Shown: piece by piece, positions 54,269 through 63,614 of the stretch | How the letters are laid out: the number at the start of each line of letters is the position of its first letter | Position numbering within the stretch: position 1 is the stretch's first letter | Assembly: GCF_009831115.1 (NCBI RefSeq) | Contig: NZ_WUUK01000003.1 | Span: forward strand, 186,001-250,000 | DNA from: Salinicoccus hispanicus | GTDB taxonomy: Bacteria; Bacillota; Bacilli; Staphylococcales; Salinicoccaceae | Reading direction: 5' to 3' | DNA: 64,000 bases | Position numbers and translations under genes: made by a program | Notes under the pieces: generated by a model | Database searches by the model: none | The model's input: the letters and a program-made list of their open reading frames with translations, nothing else | What the model was told of the DNA's origin: nothing

Positions 54269-56161
54269 ATGAGCCAACAGACTGGTTTTAAAATGAGTTA
54301 CGACAAGAACACAATAGATCACTTAGGAATCAAACTATACAGTCAATTTCCTCCAGTTATTGCTGAATTGATATCAAATGCTTATGACGCTGAAGCAACT
54401 AATGTAGATATTACCATAGATTATCAAGAAAAGTGCGTTGTAGTTAAAGACAACGGACATGGAATGACACACGAAGAAATAAATAATTCTTTTTTAAAAA
54501 TTGGAAGAAATAGAAGGCTCGATTCCAACTCAGGTTTATCAAAAAATAGTTTAAGATACGTTACCGGCAAAAAGGGTTTAGGTAAGTTGGCTGTTTTTGG
54601 GATAGCCAAAACAATTAGTGTCACATCTATAACTAATGGGCTGAAAAACGCACTTAAAATTAATTACGACGATCTGAAGAGTGCCGACGACAGTGATTAT
54701 CAGCCTGAAACACTTTTAGAATATGAGCATACCGAAGAAACTAATGGAACAGTTATAGCCATTGAAGACATTCATTTAAAAAATATTACTCCTCATGAAA
54801 ACCTAAGCAACAGCTTAGCAAAACGCTTTAATTTTTTTGATGAAGATTTCCAAGTAACTATCAAAAATTTAGAGGAACCTTCCGAACCAATCATAGTAAC
54901 TCGAGACCTTTACTTACAATCGCTCAATGAACAATTTTCATGGGACTTCCCTTCGAGTTTTACAGATATAATAAAACAAGATGTAAGTTTCAAAGCATTA
55001 GACGAATATGGTGTTACCGGAAAGATCATCACAAACGAAACTCCTCTAAAAAAAGCAGATGCTGGCTTTAATATCTATGCTCGAAACAAAATGGCCGCTC
55101 AGTCAATCTTCTTTAATGAACGATCAAATGATCAATTCCACACATACGTAATGGGTTATTTCAATATAGATTTTATTGATGAAGATAACGAAAAAGATTT
55201 TATTGGAACTGCTCGTCAATCAGTTTTATGGGATCAAAGTGAGCAGCTAGAAGAGTTAAAAAATCATTTGGACAATCTAGTAAAATATATCGGGAGAGAA
55301 TGGAAAAGGAAAAGAGGAGAGGAAAAAACTGAATTAATCGGTACAAAATTGCCTGAAAACTTTTACGCTGGACTATCGTCTGTTGATCAAAAGCAACTCA
55401 CGAAAATACAAAAATCCCTAACATCTAATTCGACAGGTGAAGAAGACGCTGAAAATATTGTCAAAGTACTTTCTACAGTAAGAGACTTATTTTCTTTCGA
55501 AAGTTTCCAAGAATATATAACAGAATTAGAGCAAACGGAATTAACACTTGAGAATGTAGAAAAAATTGCTAGTGACTGGGAGCTGATTGAATCTAAAGAG
55601 CTTTCAAAAATTGCCAAAGGTCGCATCGAAGCTATAAACAAGTTTGAAACTTTTGTAAACAACGATGAAAGCGAAACTAAAGTAATTCAACCTTTTCTCG
55701 AAAAGTTTCCTTGGATGTTAGATCCTAGGATAGCTAACTTTGAAAGAGAAAAAACTTTCGCTAGGATTCTAAAAGAAAACTTTCCTGACGATTCCTTAGA
55801 AGAAAAGAATAAAAGAATAGATTTTTTGTGTGATACTGCAAACGGTGGAATTATCATTATTGAGTTGAAAAGACCCAGTATAAAAATATCACAAAAAGAA
55901 TTAAATCAAATAATAGAATATAAAATATTTGTTGAAGAAAGGTATAAAGATTCTTATGGCAAAAAAGTAGAATGTTTTTTGATATCTGAAAATATCAAAA
56001 TGGACCCTAATACACGTATTCTTGCTGATGGTTTAGAAAATAATGGTACTTTAAAAATATTATCCTATTCACAACTACTTAAAGATGCTAGGAATTACAA
56101 CAAAGAATTTATCTCACAGTATGAAAAACTAACAGAAAAGATAACGAATGACGGATTGTAA
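54269..56161 (+). CDS. GHKL ATPase fused to a Shedu-like PD-(D/E)XK nuclease
   Basis: A 630-residue two-part protein. The N-terminal 220 residues form a GHKL (Hsp90/MutL/MORC-like) ATPase: N-box ELISNAYDAEA (E33, N37, D40), G1 box DNGHGM (61-66) and G2 box GKKGLGK (100-106). After a helical middle region, the C-terminus has FLEKFPWMLDP (about 475) and a nuclease core RIDFL...IIIIELKRP with D518, E532 and K534, as in DUF4263/SduA-type enzymes. AGGAGGGC precedes the ATG. It is AT-rich and next to a DISARM locus, but transcribed separately. A defence effector role is inferred. Confidence 0.78.
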   Translation: MSQQTGFKMSYDKNTIDHLGIKLYSQFPPVIAELISNAYDAEATNVDITIDYQEKCVVVKDNGHGMTHEEINNSFLKIGRNRRLDSNSGLSKNSLRYVTGKKGLGKLAVFGIAKTISVTSITNGLKNALKINYDDLKSADDSDYQPETLLEYEHTEETNGTVIAIEDIHLKNITPHENLSNSLAKRFNFFDEDFQVTIKNLEEPSEPIIVTRDLYLQSLNEQFSWDFPSSFTDIIKQDVSFKALDEYGVTGKIITNETPLKKADAGFNIYARNKMAAQSIFFNERSNDQFHTYVMGYFNIDFIDEDNEKDFIGTARQSVLWDQSEQLEELKNHLDNLVKYIGREWKRKRGEEKTELIGTKLPENFYAGLSSVDQKQLTKIQKSLTSNSTGEEDAENIVKVLSTVRDLFSFESFQEYITELEQTELTLENVEKIASDWELIESKELSKIAKGRIEAINKFETFVNNDESETKVIQPFLEKFPWMLDPRIANFEREKTFARILKENFPDDSLEEKNKRIDFLCDTANGGIIIIELKRPSIKISQKELNQIIEYKIFVEERYKDSYGKKVECFLISENIKMDPNTRILADGLENNGTLKILSYSQLLKDARNYNKEFISQYEKLTEKITNDGL

Positions 56162-56399
56162 CAGGCATCCAATCGGTTCATTAAAGCCATTTTTTATTTA
56201 GATACATTCAAATATGATGATCTAGTAACCCGCTTCACCACTATAAGGGTCTAATTTCGTAACCTATAAATTGTACTTTTGAAATAAAAAATATTGCGAT
56301 ACTCAATCTAAATTCATCACAAAATTTAAACTATTTACCTAAAGTAATATTATTTTGCAGAAGATTTCATAAATAACTGTATCTCCCCAGTATTTCTGA

Positions 56400-57644
56400 C
56401 TATAGGTACATATCATTTCGAACTACTCGTGCAAACTTCTGAGCCAAAACTGGGGGCACCGCATTCCCAATCTGTCTAAAAGCACTGGTTCGAGAATCTT
56501 CAAAATAATAATCATCTGGAAAAGACTGAATTCTTGCTGCTTCTCTAACAGTTATAGATCTGTTTTGTTTTACATCTGGGTGAATATAGTAATGTCCATC
56601 TTTAGCTATGTGAGCCACAACTGTATGAGCTATACCTGAACCATTCAATGCTTTAAAACGATCTAAAAAACCATAATTATTTTTATGCTTAATTAGATCG
56701 CTAGGCAAGTCATTATATTTTATATTCTTCCCTTGTTTTTTGCCTTCAGCAATTATTTGATATATTTTCAAGTCGTTTTCGTTATTGGGTCTAGAAACAT
56801 TCTGACTTAAAGGTAAGTTAAATTTTCTATAATAATTTTTAATAATACTATTTTTCGCTGAACATTTATAGCAATTACTGGATTGACCATTTTTCAAGTA
56901 AGGCAAATCAGAGAACAGCTCATTTAACGTAAGCGAAGATTCTTTATATTTAATTAAAGACTTAAAGAATGATTTATTCATAAACTTCTTTTTTTTACCG
57001 AAAATAATCAAGCGTTCTCTGTTTTGAGGTACACCATACTCAGCACTATTTATGATTTCAAATTCTATGTCATATGAATTTTCATGTAACGCATTTTGAA
57101 AACTTTTTTTTATTAACGGAAGCAATAAATTCCCAGCATGATCTTTAAACGAAAGAAGACCCTTTACATTTTCAAAAACAAAAAAATCTGGCTCAAATTC
57201 TTTTAGAAAATCGATGTAGTAATTAAATAGGTATACTCTCTCATCAGTTCTTAGTTTGTCTTTATTTCTAGCTCTTCCAATCGTAGAATAAGCTTGACAT
57301 GGAGGTCCACCAATAATACCGTGGATATGCCTATCACCTTTTAGATTATTTATATCATTTAATATTTCATTTATATTTTTTTGATTTATTTCTTTATTAA
57401 TAACTTTATTTTGAATTGAACTTGGTACTAAAGAAAATAATTGTTCAAAACTCAGTTCATTTTTCAAGTATTTTTCATATAGATGTAACAGTTTCTGTTC
57501 TTTTAAGTAGTAAAAGGCTTCTCTTAACCGAAGAGTTTTAGAAGCATGCTTATCGACTTCTACATGAGCGATATTCTTAAATCCCTCATTGCGAAAACCC
57601 TCCGACAGTCCCCCCGCACCAGAAAACAAATCTATGATATTCAT
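56400..57644 (-). CDS. drmMII: DISARM cytosine-5 DNA methyltransferase (DrmMII)
   Basis: A 414-residue C5 methyltransferase that marks host DNA. Motif I is IDLFSGAGGLSEGF, motif IV GGPPCQAYS (catalytic Cys116), motif VI FENVKG, motif VIII QNRERL, motif IX with TVREAARIQSFP, and motif X QIGNAVPP. The target-recognition region lies between about residues 230 and 340. It is divergent from the drmE-drmA-drmB genes with an 86-base gap to the longest drmE frame. Its place beside them identifies it as the modification part of a class 2 DISARM system. Confidence 0.9.
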   Translation of the reverse strand: MNIIDLFSGAGGLSEGFRNEGFKNIAHVEVDKHASKTLRLREAFYYLKEQKLLHLYEKYLKNELSFEQLFSLVPSSIQNKVINKEINQKNINEILNDINNLKGDRHIHGIIGGPPCQAYSTIGRARNKDKLRTDERVYLFNYYIDFLKEFEPDFFVFENVKGLLSFKDHAGNLLLPLIKKSFQNALHENSYDIEFEIINSAEYGVPQNRERLIIFGKKKKFMNKSFFKSLIKYKESSLTLNELFSDLPYLKNGQSSNCYKCSAKNSIIKNYYRKFNLPLSQNVSRPNNENDLKIYQIIAEGKKQGKNIKYNDLPSDLIKHKNNYGFLDRFKALNGSGIAHTVVAHIAKDGHYYIHPDVKQNRSITVREAARIQSFPDDYYFEDSRTSAFRQIGNAVPPVLAQKFARVVRNDMYL

Positions 57645-57703
57645 TAATATCCACCTCTAACATTAAAAACTGCACTTAAGTTTTATTGTTCACCATCCTT
57701 ATG

Positions 57704-57731
57704 ATTATAACACTTTTGCTATTCTAACCAA
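57704..57731 (-). promoter_or_regulatory. Probable drmMII promoter
   Basis: On the minus strand TTGGTT (57731-57726) and TATAAT (57709-57704) are 16 bases apart, about 60 bases before the methyltransferase start. Confidence 0.5.
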
Positions 57732-57753
57732 TGCATATTAGATACATTTATCG

Positions 57754-57759
57754 TATAAT
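57754..57759 (+). promoter_or_regulatory. Probable -10 element of the drmE promoter
   Basis: A perfect TATAAT lies here, back to back with the drmMII promoter. No good -35 is seen. It falls inside the longest drmE frame and so argues for the later start at 57797. Confidence 0.4.
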
Positions 57760-57796
57760 GGAAATAATTAGAATTTTACAATTTAGGATGATGCTC

Positions 57797-60232
57797 ATGG
57801 AACATTTTTTTTCTTTCATATCTAGAATAGAGTCTCTAGATTATTTAACACAGAATTCTAAAAGTAAGTTAGAGATTTTATTCAGTACAAAATCTAAATC
57901 TAGAACCGCCTTCTTTATAGAAGAAGAAAAATACTTTCCATATATATTATTAGGTGAAAGCCATATAAACCTACAACATAATTATGCCTCCTCAAATACT
58001 TTTCAGGTTGAGAACATAGAACTTAACTCTCCTGTAGCTTACAAAGAGAAGCAATACTATTTCCGCGGTATAGAGGAAACTGAACAGGAAAACATAGTGA
58101 TTCTAGAAGAAGTTCCTCCTAAACGACAGAGCAAGAAAAACTCTCCAGTTACGATAAAAATTAAAGCTGAGACTGCAAATAAACTCATAACACCTGTCTT
58201 GGAAGTAAAACGAGGAGGCGAACATCATAATATCTCAACCTACTTATCTGAGTTACTCGGAATACCAAGTAACAAATTTTTTGTTAGCAAATCTCTTCTT
58301 GTGATCTCAACTATGAAAGAAATTTCTAAGATTAAAGATTTGAAGGTCGATATTAAAAATAAGCGTTTTAACTTTACAACCCTGAGTCCATCAATACTAT
58401 TAACTAATAATAATAAAAACTATCGATACCTTGGTACGAAAAGCAAAAGAATTAAAAACTCTGATATTCCTTCCAACATTTTCACTACACAACTTGTGGG
58501 TGCAAAATTTTTTTTAGAAGATTATTTAAGTAATAAGCCAAATAAATTCAAAACTGATATAAATAAAATTGTTATTATAGGAAACCAATTTATACAACCT
58601 AACCAAAGTTCATACTTGTACGATCTTATTGTCTTAGCTGAAGAAGTAGGAATACCAATTTCTTTTTACGGTACTACAGACGTTATCTACAAAGGTTTAT
58701 CACAAGATATAATCAAAGAATTTGAAGTTTACGCATGGACTCCAAAATTTATAAGCCAACCTGTAAATATTAAATTTGATGTAATTAACTCTAATGACTC
58801 TTTTCATAAAAGTATAAAAAAAATTAATTCCTATATTAAAGAATTAGAAGAACAAGGTCATTTTTATCTTAGAATACGGGTTATGGAATTAAAAAACTTA
58901 GTACTTCAACAAGTATATAAAGATAGACAAACTTTGGAATTATTAAATTCCAAATTAGCAGATCTACAACTATTTTATGCCTTTGATGATTACATCTCAA
59001 AAGAATTTTATACACTTTTTGAAAATAGATACCCTTATAATGTAACAAAAAATATAAGAAAATATTTAGAAAAAGATAATGAACTAGTATTAGTAGTTCC
59101 TATGCACTATAAGGGAGCAGCCGACCAATTAATAAAAGCTCACCATTTGAAGAATGAAATTATCGTAGCAGAAGATGTAGCCAAAATTCACAATAATAGT
59201 GAGAATAACTTTCTTCTTTCATATCTCCCGAAAAAAGATTTGAGCAAATGGTTTACTCGTTTTAAAGGAAATCATTTGACTGTCCTATTCCCTAATGTAG
59301 ATGCTAAAAATGTAAATAGATTTATTAACTATTTCAATAACTCCTTAAATGAACTTGAAAAGAACAACTCATTAAACATCGTATATCCTAACAATATAAA
59401 ATGGAAACTAGATCTGTTAAAGGAAGAACCACAAGAAGCATCTCCTCATTATGAGGTTGATAACCCTATTACCGAACCTTCACTATCTTTTTTCGATGTC
59501 CTAGAGGAAGCAAAGAATAATATAGAATTCAAGGAAAACTATAGTAGTAAAATTGTCAAAATTGATAGGGTTTTTGAAACAGAAAATTCCAGATTTTTAG
59601 CATCTACTCAAAAGTTTAAACTCTTTCATATTGATGACCAAAATTTCATTAAACAAGACATGGCCAGAAATTTTGAAATTGGAGATAATATTTTATTGTT
59701 AGACATTCCTTATTCAAATGAACTGTATTATGAAACCCTGCAGAAAGGTAACTCTGATTTATTTTTAAGTTCTTCTGAATATATAAATATTGGTAATATG
59801 AAAGAGCTAGATATCGAATGGAAAGAGCAACTTAGAGCTTATTATGATAAGCATCGACTAACTCCGACCCTCTTAGCAAACGAGTTTGCTAAAATCGGAT
59901 TCTTTAGGTCCACAGGTTTTTTCCAATCTTGGATAAATCCCGATTCCGTCAATCTTGTGCCTAGAGATCCACATTTCATAAAATACATTGGGATTCTTAA
60001 TGGAAACGATAACTTGGTCAATAATTATATGAAATACTATAAAGCTAGTGAAAAATTGAAAGAGGAGTTTAAGAATATACGCCGTGCGATGATAGAATCA
60101 CTTATTAATAATAAATATGATGAAAAACATCTTAGTAGTTTAAATATTACAGCTTCCATCCATACTATTACAGATATTGAACTAAAAGAAGATTTTTATA
60201 TTGATGAATTTCTGAGTAATAGGCTGATATAA
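57797..60232 (+). CDS. drmE: DISARM protein DrmE (class 2)
   Basis: An approximately 811-residue protein without a recognisable catalytic motif, placed exactly where class 2 DISARM loci encode DrmE: after a divergent C5 methyltransferase and immediately before the drmA helicase. Its length suits that family. Segments such as DLIVLAEEVGIPISFYG and LVLVVPMHYKGAADQLI look alpha/beta in type. The frame opens at 57731, but a TATAAT at 57754 and TTAGGA nine bases before the ATG at 57797 (MEHFF) favour the shorter form. Identification rests mainly on context. drmA follows after 21 bases. Confidence 0.75.
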   Translation: MEHFFSFISRIESLDYLTQNSKSKLEILFSTKSKSRTAFFIEEEKYFPYILLGESHINLQHNYASSNTFQVENIELNSPVAYKEKQYYFRGIEETEQENIVILEEVPPKRQSKKNSPVTIKIKAETANKLITPVLEVKRGGEHHNISTYLSELLGIPSNKFFVSKSLLVISTMKEISKIKDLKVDIKNKRFNFTTLSPSILLTNNNKNYRYLGTKSKRIKNSDIPSNIFTTQLVGAKFFLEDYLSNKPNKFKTDINKIVIIGNQFIQPNQSSYLYDLIVLAEEVGIPISFYGTTDVIYKGLSQDIIKEFEVYAWTPKFISQPVNIKFDVINSNDSFHKSIKKINSYIKELEEQGHFYLRIRVMELKNLVLQQVYKDRQTLELLNSKLADLQLFYAFDDYISKEFYTLFENRYPYNVTKNIRKYLEKDNELVLVVPMHYKGAADQLIKAHHLKNEIIVAEDVAKIHNNSENNFLLSYLPKKDLSKWFTRFKGNHLTVLFPNVDAKNVNRFINYFNNSLNELEKNNSLNIVYPNNIKWKLDLLKEEPQEASPHYEVDNPITEPSLSFFDVLEEAKNNIEFKENYSSKIVKIDRVFETENSRFLASTQKFKLFHIDDQNFIKQDMARNFEIGDNILLLDIPYSNELYYETLQKGNSDLFLSSSEYINIGNMKELDIEWKEQLRAYYDKHRLTPTLLANEFAKIGFFRSTGFFQSWINPDSVNLVPRDPHFIKYIGILNGNDNLVNNYMKYYKASEKLKEEFKNIRRAMIESLINNKYDEKHLSSLNITASIHTITDIELKEDFYIDEFLSNRLI

Positions 60233-60253
60233 ATTTAAAAAGGGAATGGTTAC

Positions 60254-63200
60254 ATGGTTAAAATGGAAAGACAAGAGGAAATCAGGAAAGATATTATAAA
60301 CTATACTAAAAGCCTCTTACTTGGCCCTGGTTCTGAAAAGGGAGTTCATCTTGTAGAGGAAGAAATCATTTCTGAAAGCCCATCTCAACGTTATTTAACA
60401 GGTGTTTTATACACTAGTGATGAGAATGAAAGTTCAATATTAGAAGAAGATACATATATCGATACATTAATTGACAATGAATTTAAACCTAAATCACTAG
60501 GTCTTACTTTTCATGTGAGCGACAAAGTAAAAAATATCAATTTTAGTCTCTCAACTTCTTATTATGAAAAAATCAACAATATAGAAATTGTATATTTACG
60601 TCCCGAAGATATTCTCATTTTTGAGAATGGTATGAAAAACTTTCCAGAGGCTGACACACTCATAGATTATAGTAAGGAAAAAGCTTCTCTAAAATTTAAA
60701 AACAAAAATAAAGAAGAATTGGAACAATTCTATGAGAAATGGTCAAAATCTTCTTCTTGGAAGAAAAGAGAAGATATTGTTTTTTTATCCTATATTAAAA
60801 AATTAAATAACTTCCTAAAAAATGGAGCTTACAAGAGACAAAACTGCACCATCCAAAAATTTCTTAGTTTACCAAAAGATAATGAAAAATCTATATGTAG
60901 AAAATATTTAGAGCTTAAGTTAAATGAGAAACAGAAAGTATTAATCACTTTATTAGTACGCAAATTAAATATAGTAGGATTTGATGCGAAATCAGTAACT
61001 ATTGTAGTACAAAATACTGGCACGAGCGAACTATTTCAAAGCCAATTGTCAATAAGCACTGATGAACCATTTATCGCATCTGAAGATATAAAGCTTAGAG
61101 ACTTAGTTACAAAAGACTATGATGAGATGCAGAATTTACTTTTGTATAGAGATAAAAAAACTTATGCTGTTGGGCATGGGGTATCCGTTCAATGGGAAAG
61201 TAAATCTCCAAAGAAGATTTTCACAGAGTACATCCCAGAATACGAAACAAAGCCCATGAGTTTTGAGATCCCTACCTTGAAAAATTTAGAAGTTTTAAAT
61301 GCACTTAATTATATTTATCCTGATAGAAAAAAAGTAATTTCAAAGTTAAGATCTTTTATAATAGAATACAAAAAATGGATTGAGAACGAAACAAATAAAG
61401 TAGGATGTTTAGATGCAGTATTACAGGAAACTGCTATGGATAATATCGATAAATGCTATTTTTCATTAGAACGCATGGAAAAGAGTATTAATTTAATTGA
61501 GAAAGACGATAATGCTTTGAAAGTGTTCAATTATGCAAATGAAGCCATGGTGCTTCAAAGAATGGAGAACGCAAACGATAAACAAACTGCTTTTATTGAA
61601 AAAAGTTACCTCAATACAACGCTTGAATGGAGACCTTTCCAATTAGCATTTATACTTAACTCATTTGAATCTATTATTAATGAGAATAGTGAATACAGAG
61701 ATCTTTTAGATTTAATGTCGGTATCGACTGGTGGAGGTAAGACTGAAGCTTACCTTTTTATCATTGCTGTAGCAATATTTAATAGAAGATTAAAGTTTCC
61801 TACAAAAGAAGATGGAACAACTGTTATTATGCGTTATACATTAAGATTACTTACAACTCAGCAATTTGAAAGAGCTGCCTCTTTAATTTCTGCCTGTGAT
61901 TTTTTAAGATCTTATAATATCAGTGAATTAGGTGAAACTAGAATTTCTATCGGTTTATGGGTAGGTCAGAATACAACCCCTAATAGAAACAAAGAGGCAA
62001 ATAAAAACATAAGCGATATAAAATTTCAAAAAAATAATTTCCCACAAAGTAAGAGTGTGTTCCAACTATTAAAATGCCCATGGTGTAAAACCGATAACAG
62101 TATATTCTCTAAATCCTCTACCGGAAGACTTAAGTTGGGTATAAAAGAGGCAGGTCCTTTCAACGATTATCATAATTTTGAATGTTTAAATCGAGATTGT
62201 CATTTTACCCATTCTTTACCTATACATGTAGTAGATGAAAACATCTATAGACACAGGCCTACCCTGCTTTTTGGAACAGTAGATAAATTTGCAAGAGTTC
62301 CACTAAACGCTGATACTATAAAACTCTTTGGGACGGATAAGGAAGAAATCAAACCTCCAGAATTAATAATTCAAGACGAACTACATCTGATTTCTGGTCC
62401 TCTTGGTAGTATAGTAGGACTTTATGAAACTGCTTTTGATTTTATTTTGTCTAAAAGTGGTATTAAACCTAAATATATTGCTTCAACTGCAACTATAAGG
62501 AATGCTAAAGAACAAGTAAAATCACTTTTTAATAGAGATTATCAACAATTTCCTCCCTCAGGTTTAGATGCAGATGACAGTTTTTTTGTAAAACTAAATG
62601 AAGAGGCTCAAGGAAGAAAGTATATAGGGTTGATAGGGAATGGAAAATCTCAAATTACTTCTGAAATACGAATAGTTTCTTCGTTAATGCAATCAGTTTT
62701 TGATTTAAATTTAACAGATGCTGAAAGAGAGCTTTTTTGGACTATTGCTGGTTACTTTAACAGTATTAGAGAATTAGGCAAGATGAATACATTGCTCAAA
62801 GATGATATAGATGATTATCTATTGATCCTTAGACAGAGAAACTTTAATGAAAAACGCTACATTAATAATTCGGAAGAACTGACAAGCAGAAAATCCAGCT
62901 CCTCAATTAGACAAACTTTAGATAGATTGGATATCAAATACCCAAACAGTAATGCCGTAGACATAGTTAATGCTACTAATATGCTTTCTGTAGGTATAGA
63001 TATTGGTAGATTAAATTCTATGTTTGTTGTTGGGCAACCGAAGTTAACTTCAGAGTATATACAAGCAACATCTCGTGTAGGAAGAAAGGATCTCGGTATG
63101 GTATGGACACTCTACAATAGTATGAGAAGCCGAGACAAGTCGCATTATGAAAATTTTCATTCCTATCACCAATCACTGTACAAATATGTAGAGCCTAGTA

Positions 63201-63613
63201 GTGTTACACCCTTTTCTATTCCAGCTCTAGACAAAGCCTTAGGAGCAGTAATTGTTGCTATGATGAGAAATATGCGACCAAATATGGAAAGTCCAACATC
63301 AATAACTGAGTATGATTTGCAAGTGATTGAAAGATTCTTATTGGATAGAGTTGAAAGCATAGATAGTGAACATCGTTTGTATATAGAAGGTGCAGAAAAT
63401 AAGATAAAAAAACTAATTGAAGATTGGCGAAACCTTATTCTTACTAATGATAAATTAAAATATTATATAAACTCAAAGCAAACATTTTCTAATGAGATAA
63501 ATTATTTATTAAAAGATCACGGTATATATGACTATGCCACAGCTGAATATGTAATGAATTCTATGAGAGATGTTGACGAAAACGCTTATTTAATGATAAT
63601 AGAGAGGGATTAA
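60254..63613 (+). CDS. drmA: DISARM helicase DrmA
   Basis: An 1119-residue SF2-type helicase. Walker A is STGGGKTEAY (K496), motif II is DELH (708-711), motif III is ASTAT, and the second RecA domain has NMLSVGIDIGRLN (about 909-921) and QATSRVGRK (937-945). Between motifs I and II lies a four-cysteine zinc-finger-like region (C608, C611, C644, C649). The N-terminal 480 residues have no clear motif. AAAAAGGGA precedes the ATG. In DISARM, DrmA and DrmB form the core that acts on invading DNA. drmB follows after one base. Confidence 0.88.
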   Translation: MVKMERQEEIRKDIINYTKSLLLGPGSEKGVHLVEEEIISESPSQRYLTGVLYTSDENESSILEEDTYIDTLIDNEFKPKSLGLTFHVSDKVKNINFSLSTSYYEKINNIEIVYLRPEDILIFENGMKNFPEADTLIDYSKEKASLKFKNKNKEELEQFYEKWSKSSSWKKREDIVFLSYIKKLNNFLKNGAYKRQNCTIQKFLSLPKDNEKSICRKYLELKLNEKQKVLITLLVRKLNIVGFDAKSVTIVVQNTGTSELFQSQLSISTDEPFIASEDIKLRDLVTKDYDEMQNLLLYRDKKTYAVGHGVSVQWESKSPKKIFTEYIPEYETKPMSFEIPTLKNLEVLNALNYIYPDRKKVISKLRSFIIEYKKWIENETNKVGCLDAVLQETAMDNIDKCYFSLERMEKSINLIEKDDNALKVFNYANEAMVLQRMENANDKQTAFIEKSYLNTTLEWRPFQLAFILNSFESIINENSEYRDLLDLMSVSTGGGKTEAYLFIIAVAIFNRRLKFPTKEDGTTVIMRYTLRLLTTQQFERAASLISACDFLRSYNISELGETRISIGLWVGQNTTPNRNKEANKNISDIKFQKNNFPQSKSVFQLLKCPWCKTDNSIFSKSSTGRLKLGIKEAGPFNDYHNFECLNRDCHFTHSLPIHVVDENIYRHRPTLLFGTVDKFARVPLNADTIKLFGTDKEEIKPPELIIQDELHLISGPLGSIVGLYETAFDFILSKSGIKPKYIASTATIRNAKEQVKSLFNRDYQQFPPSGLDADDSFFVKLNEEAQGRKYIGLIGNGKSQITSEIRIVSSLMQSVFDLNLTDAERELFWTIAGYFNSIRELGKMNTLLKDDIDDYLLILRQRNFNEKRYINNSEELTSRKSSSSIRQTLDRLDIKYPNSNAVDIVNATNMLSVGIDIGRLNSMFVVGQPKLTSEYIQATSRVGRKDLGMVWTLYNSMRSRDKSHYENFHSYHQSLYKYVEPSSVTPFSIPALDKALGAVIVAMMRNMRPNMESPTSITEYDLQVIERFLLDRVESIDSEHRLYIEGAENKIKKLIEDWRNLILTNDKLKYYINSKQTFSNEINYLLKDHGIYDYATAEYVMNSMRDVDENAYLMIIERD

Positions 63614-63614
63614 T

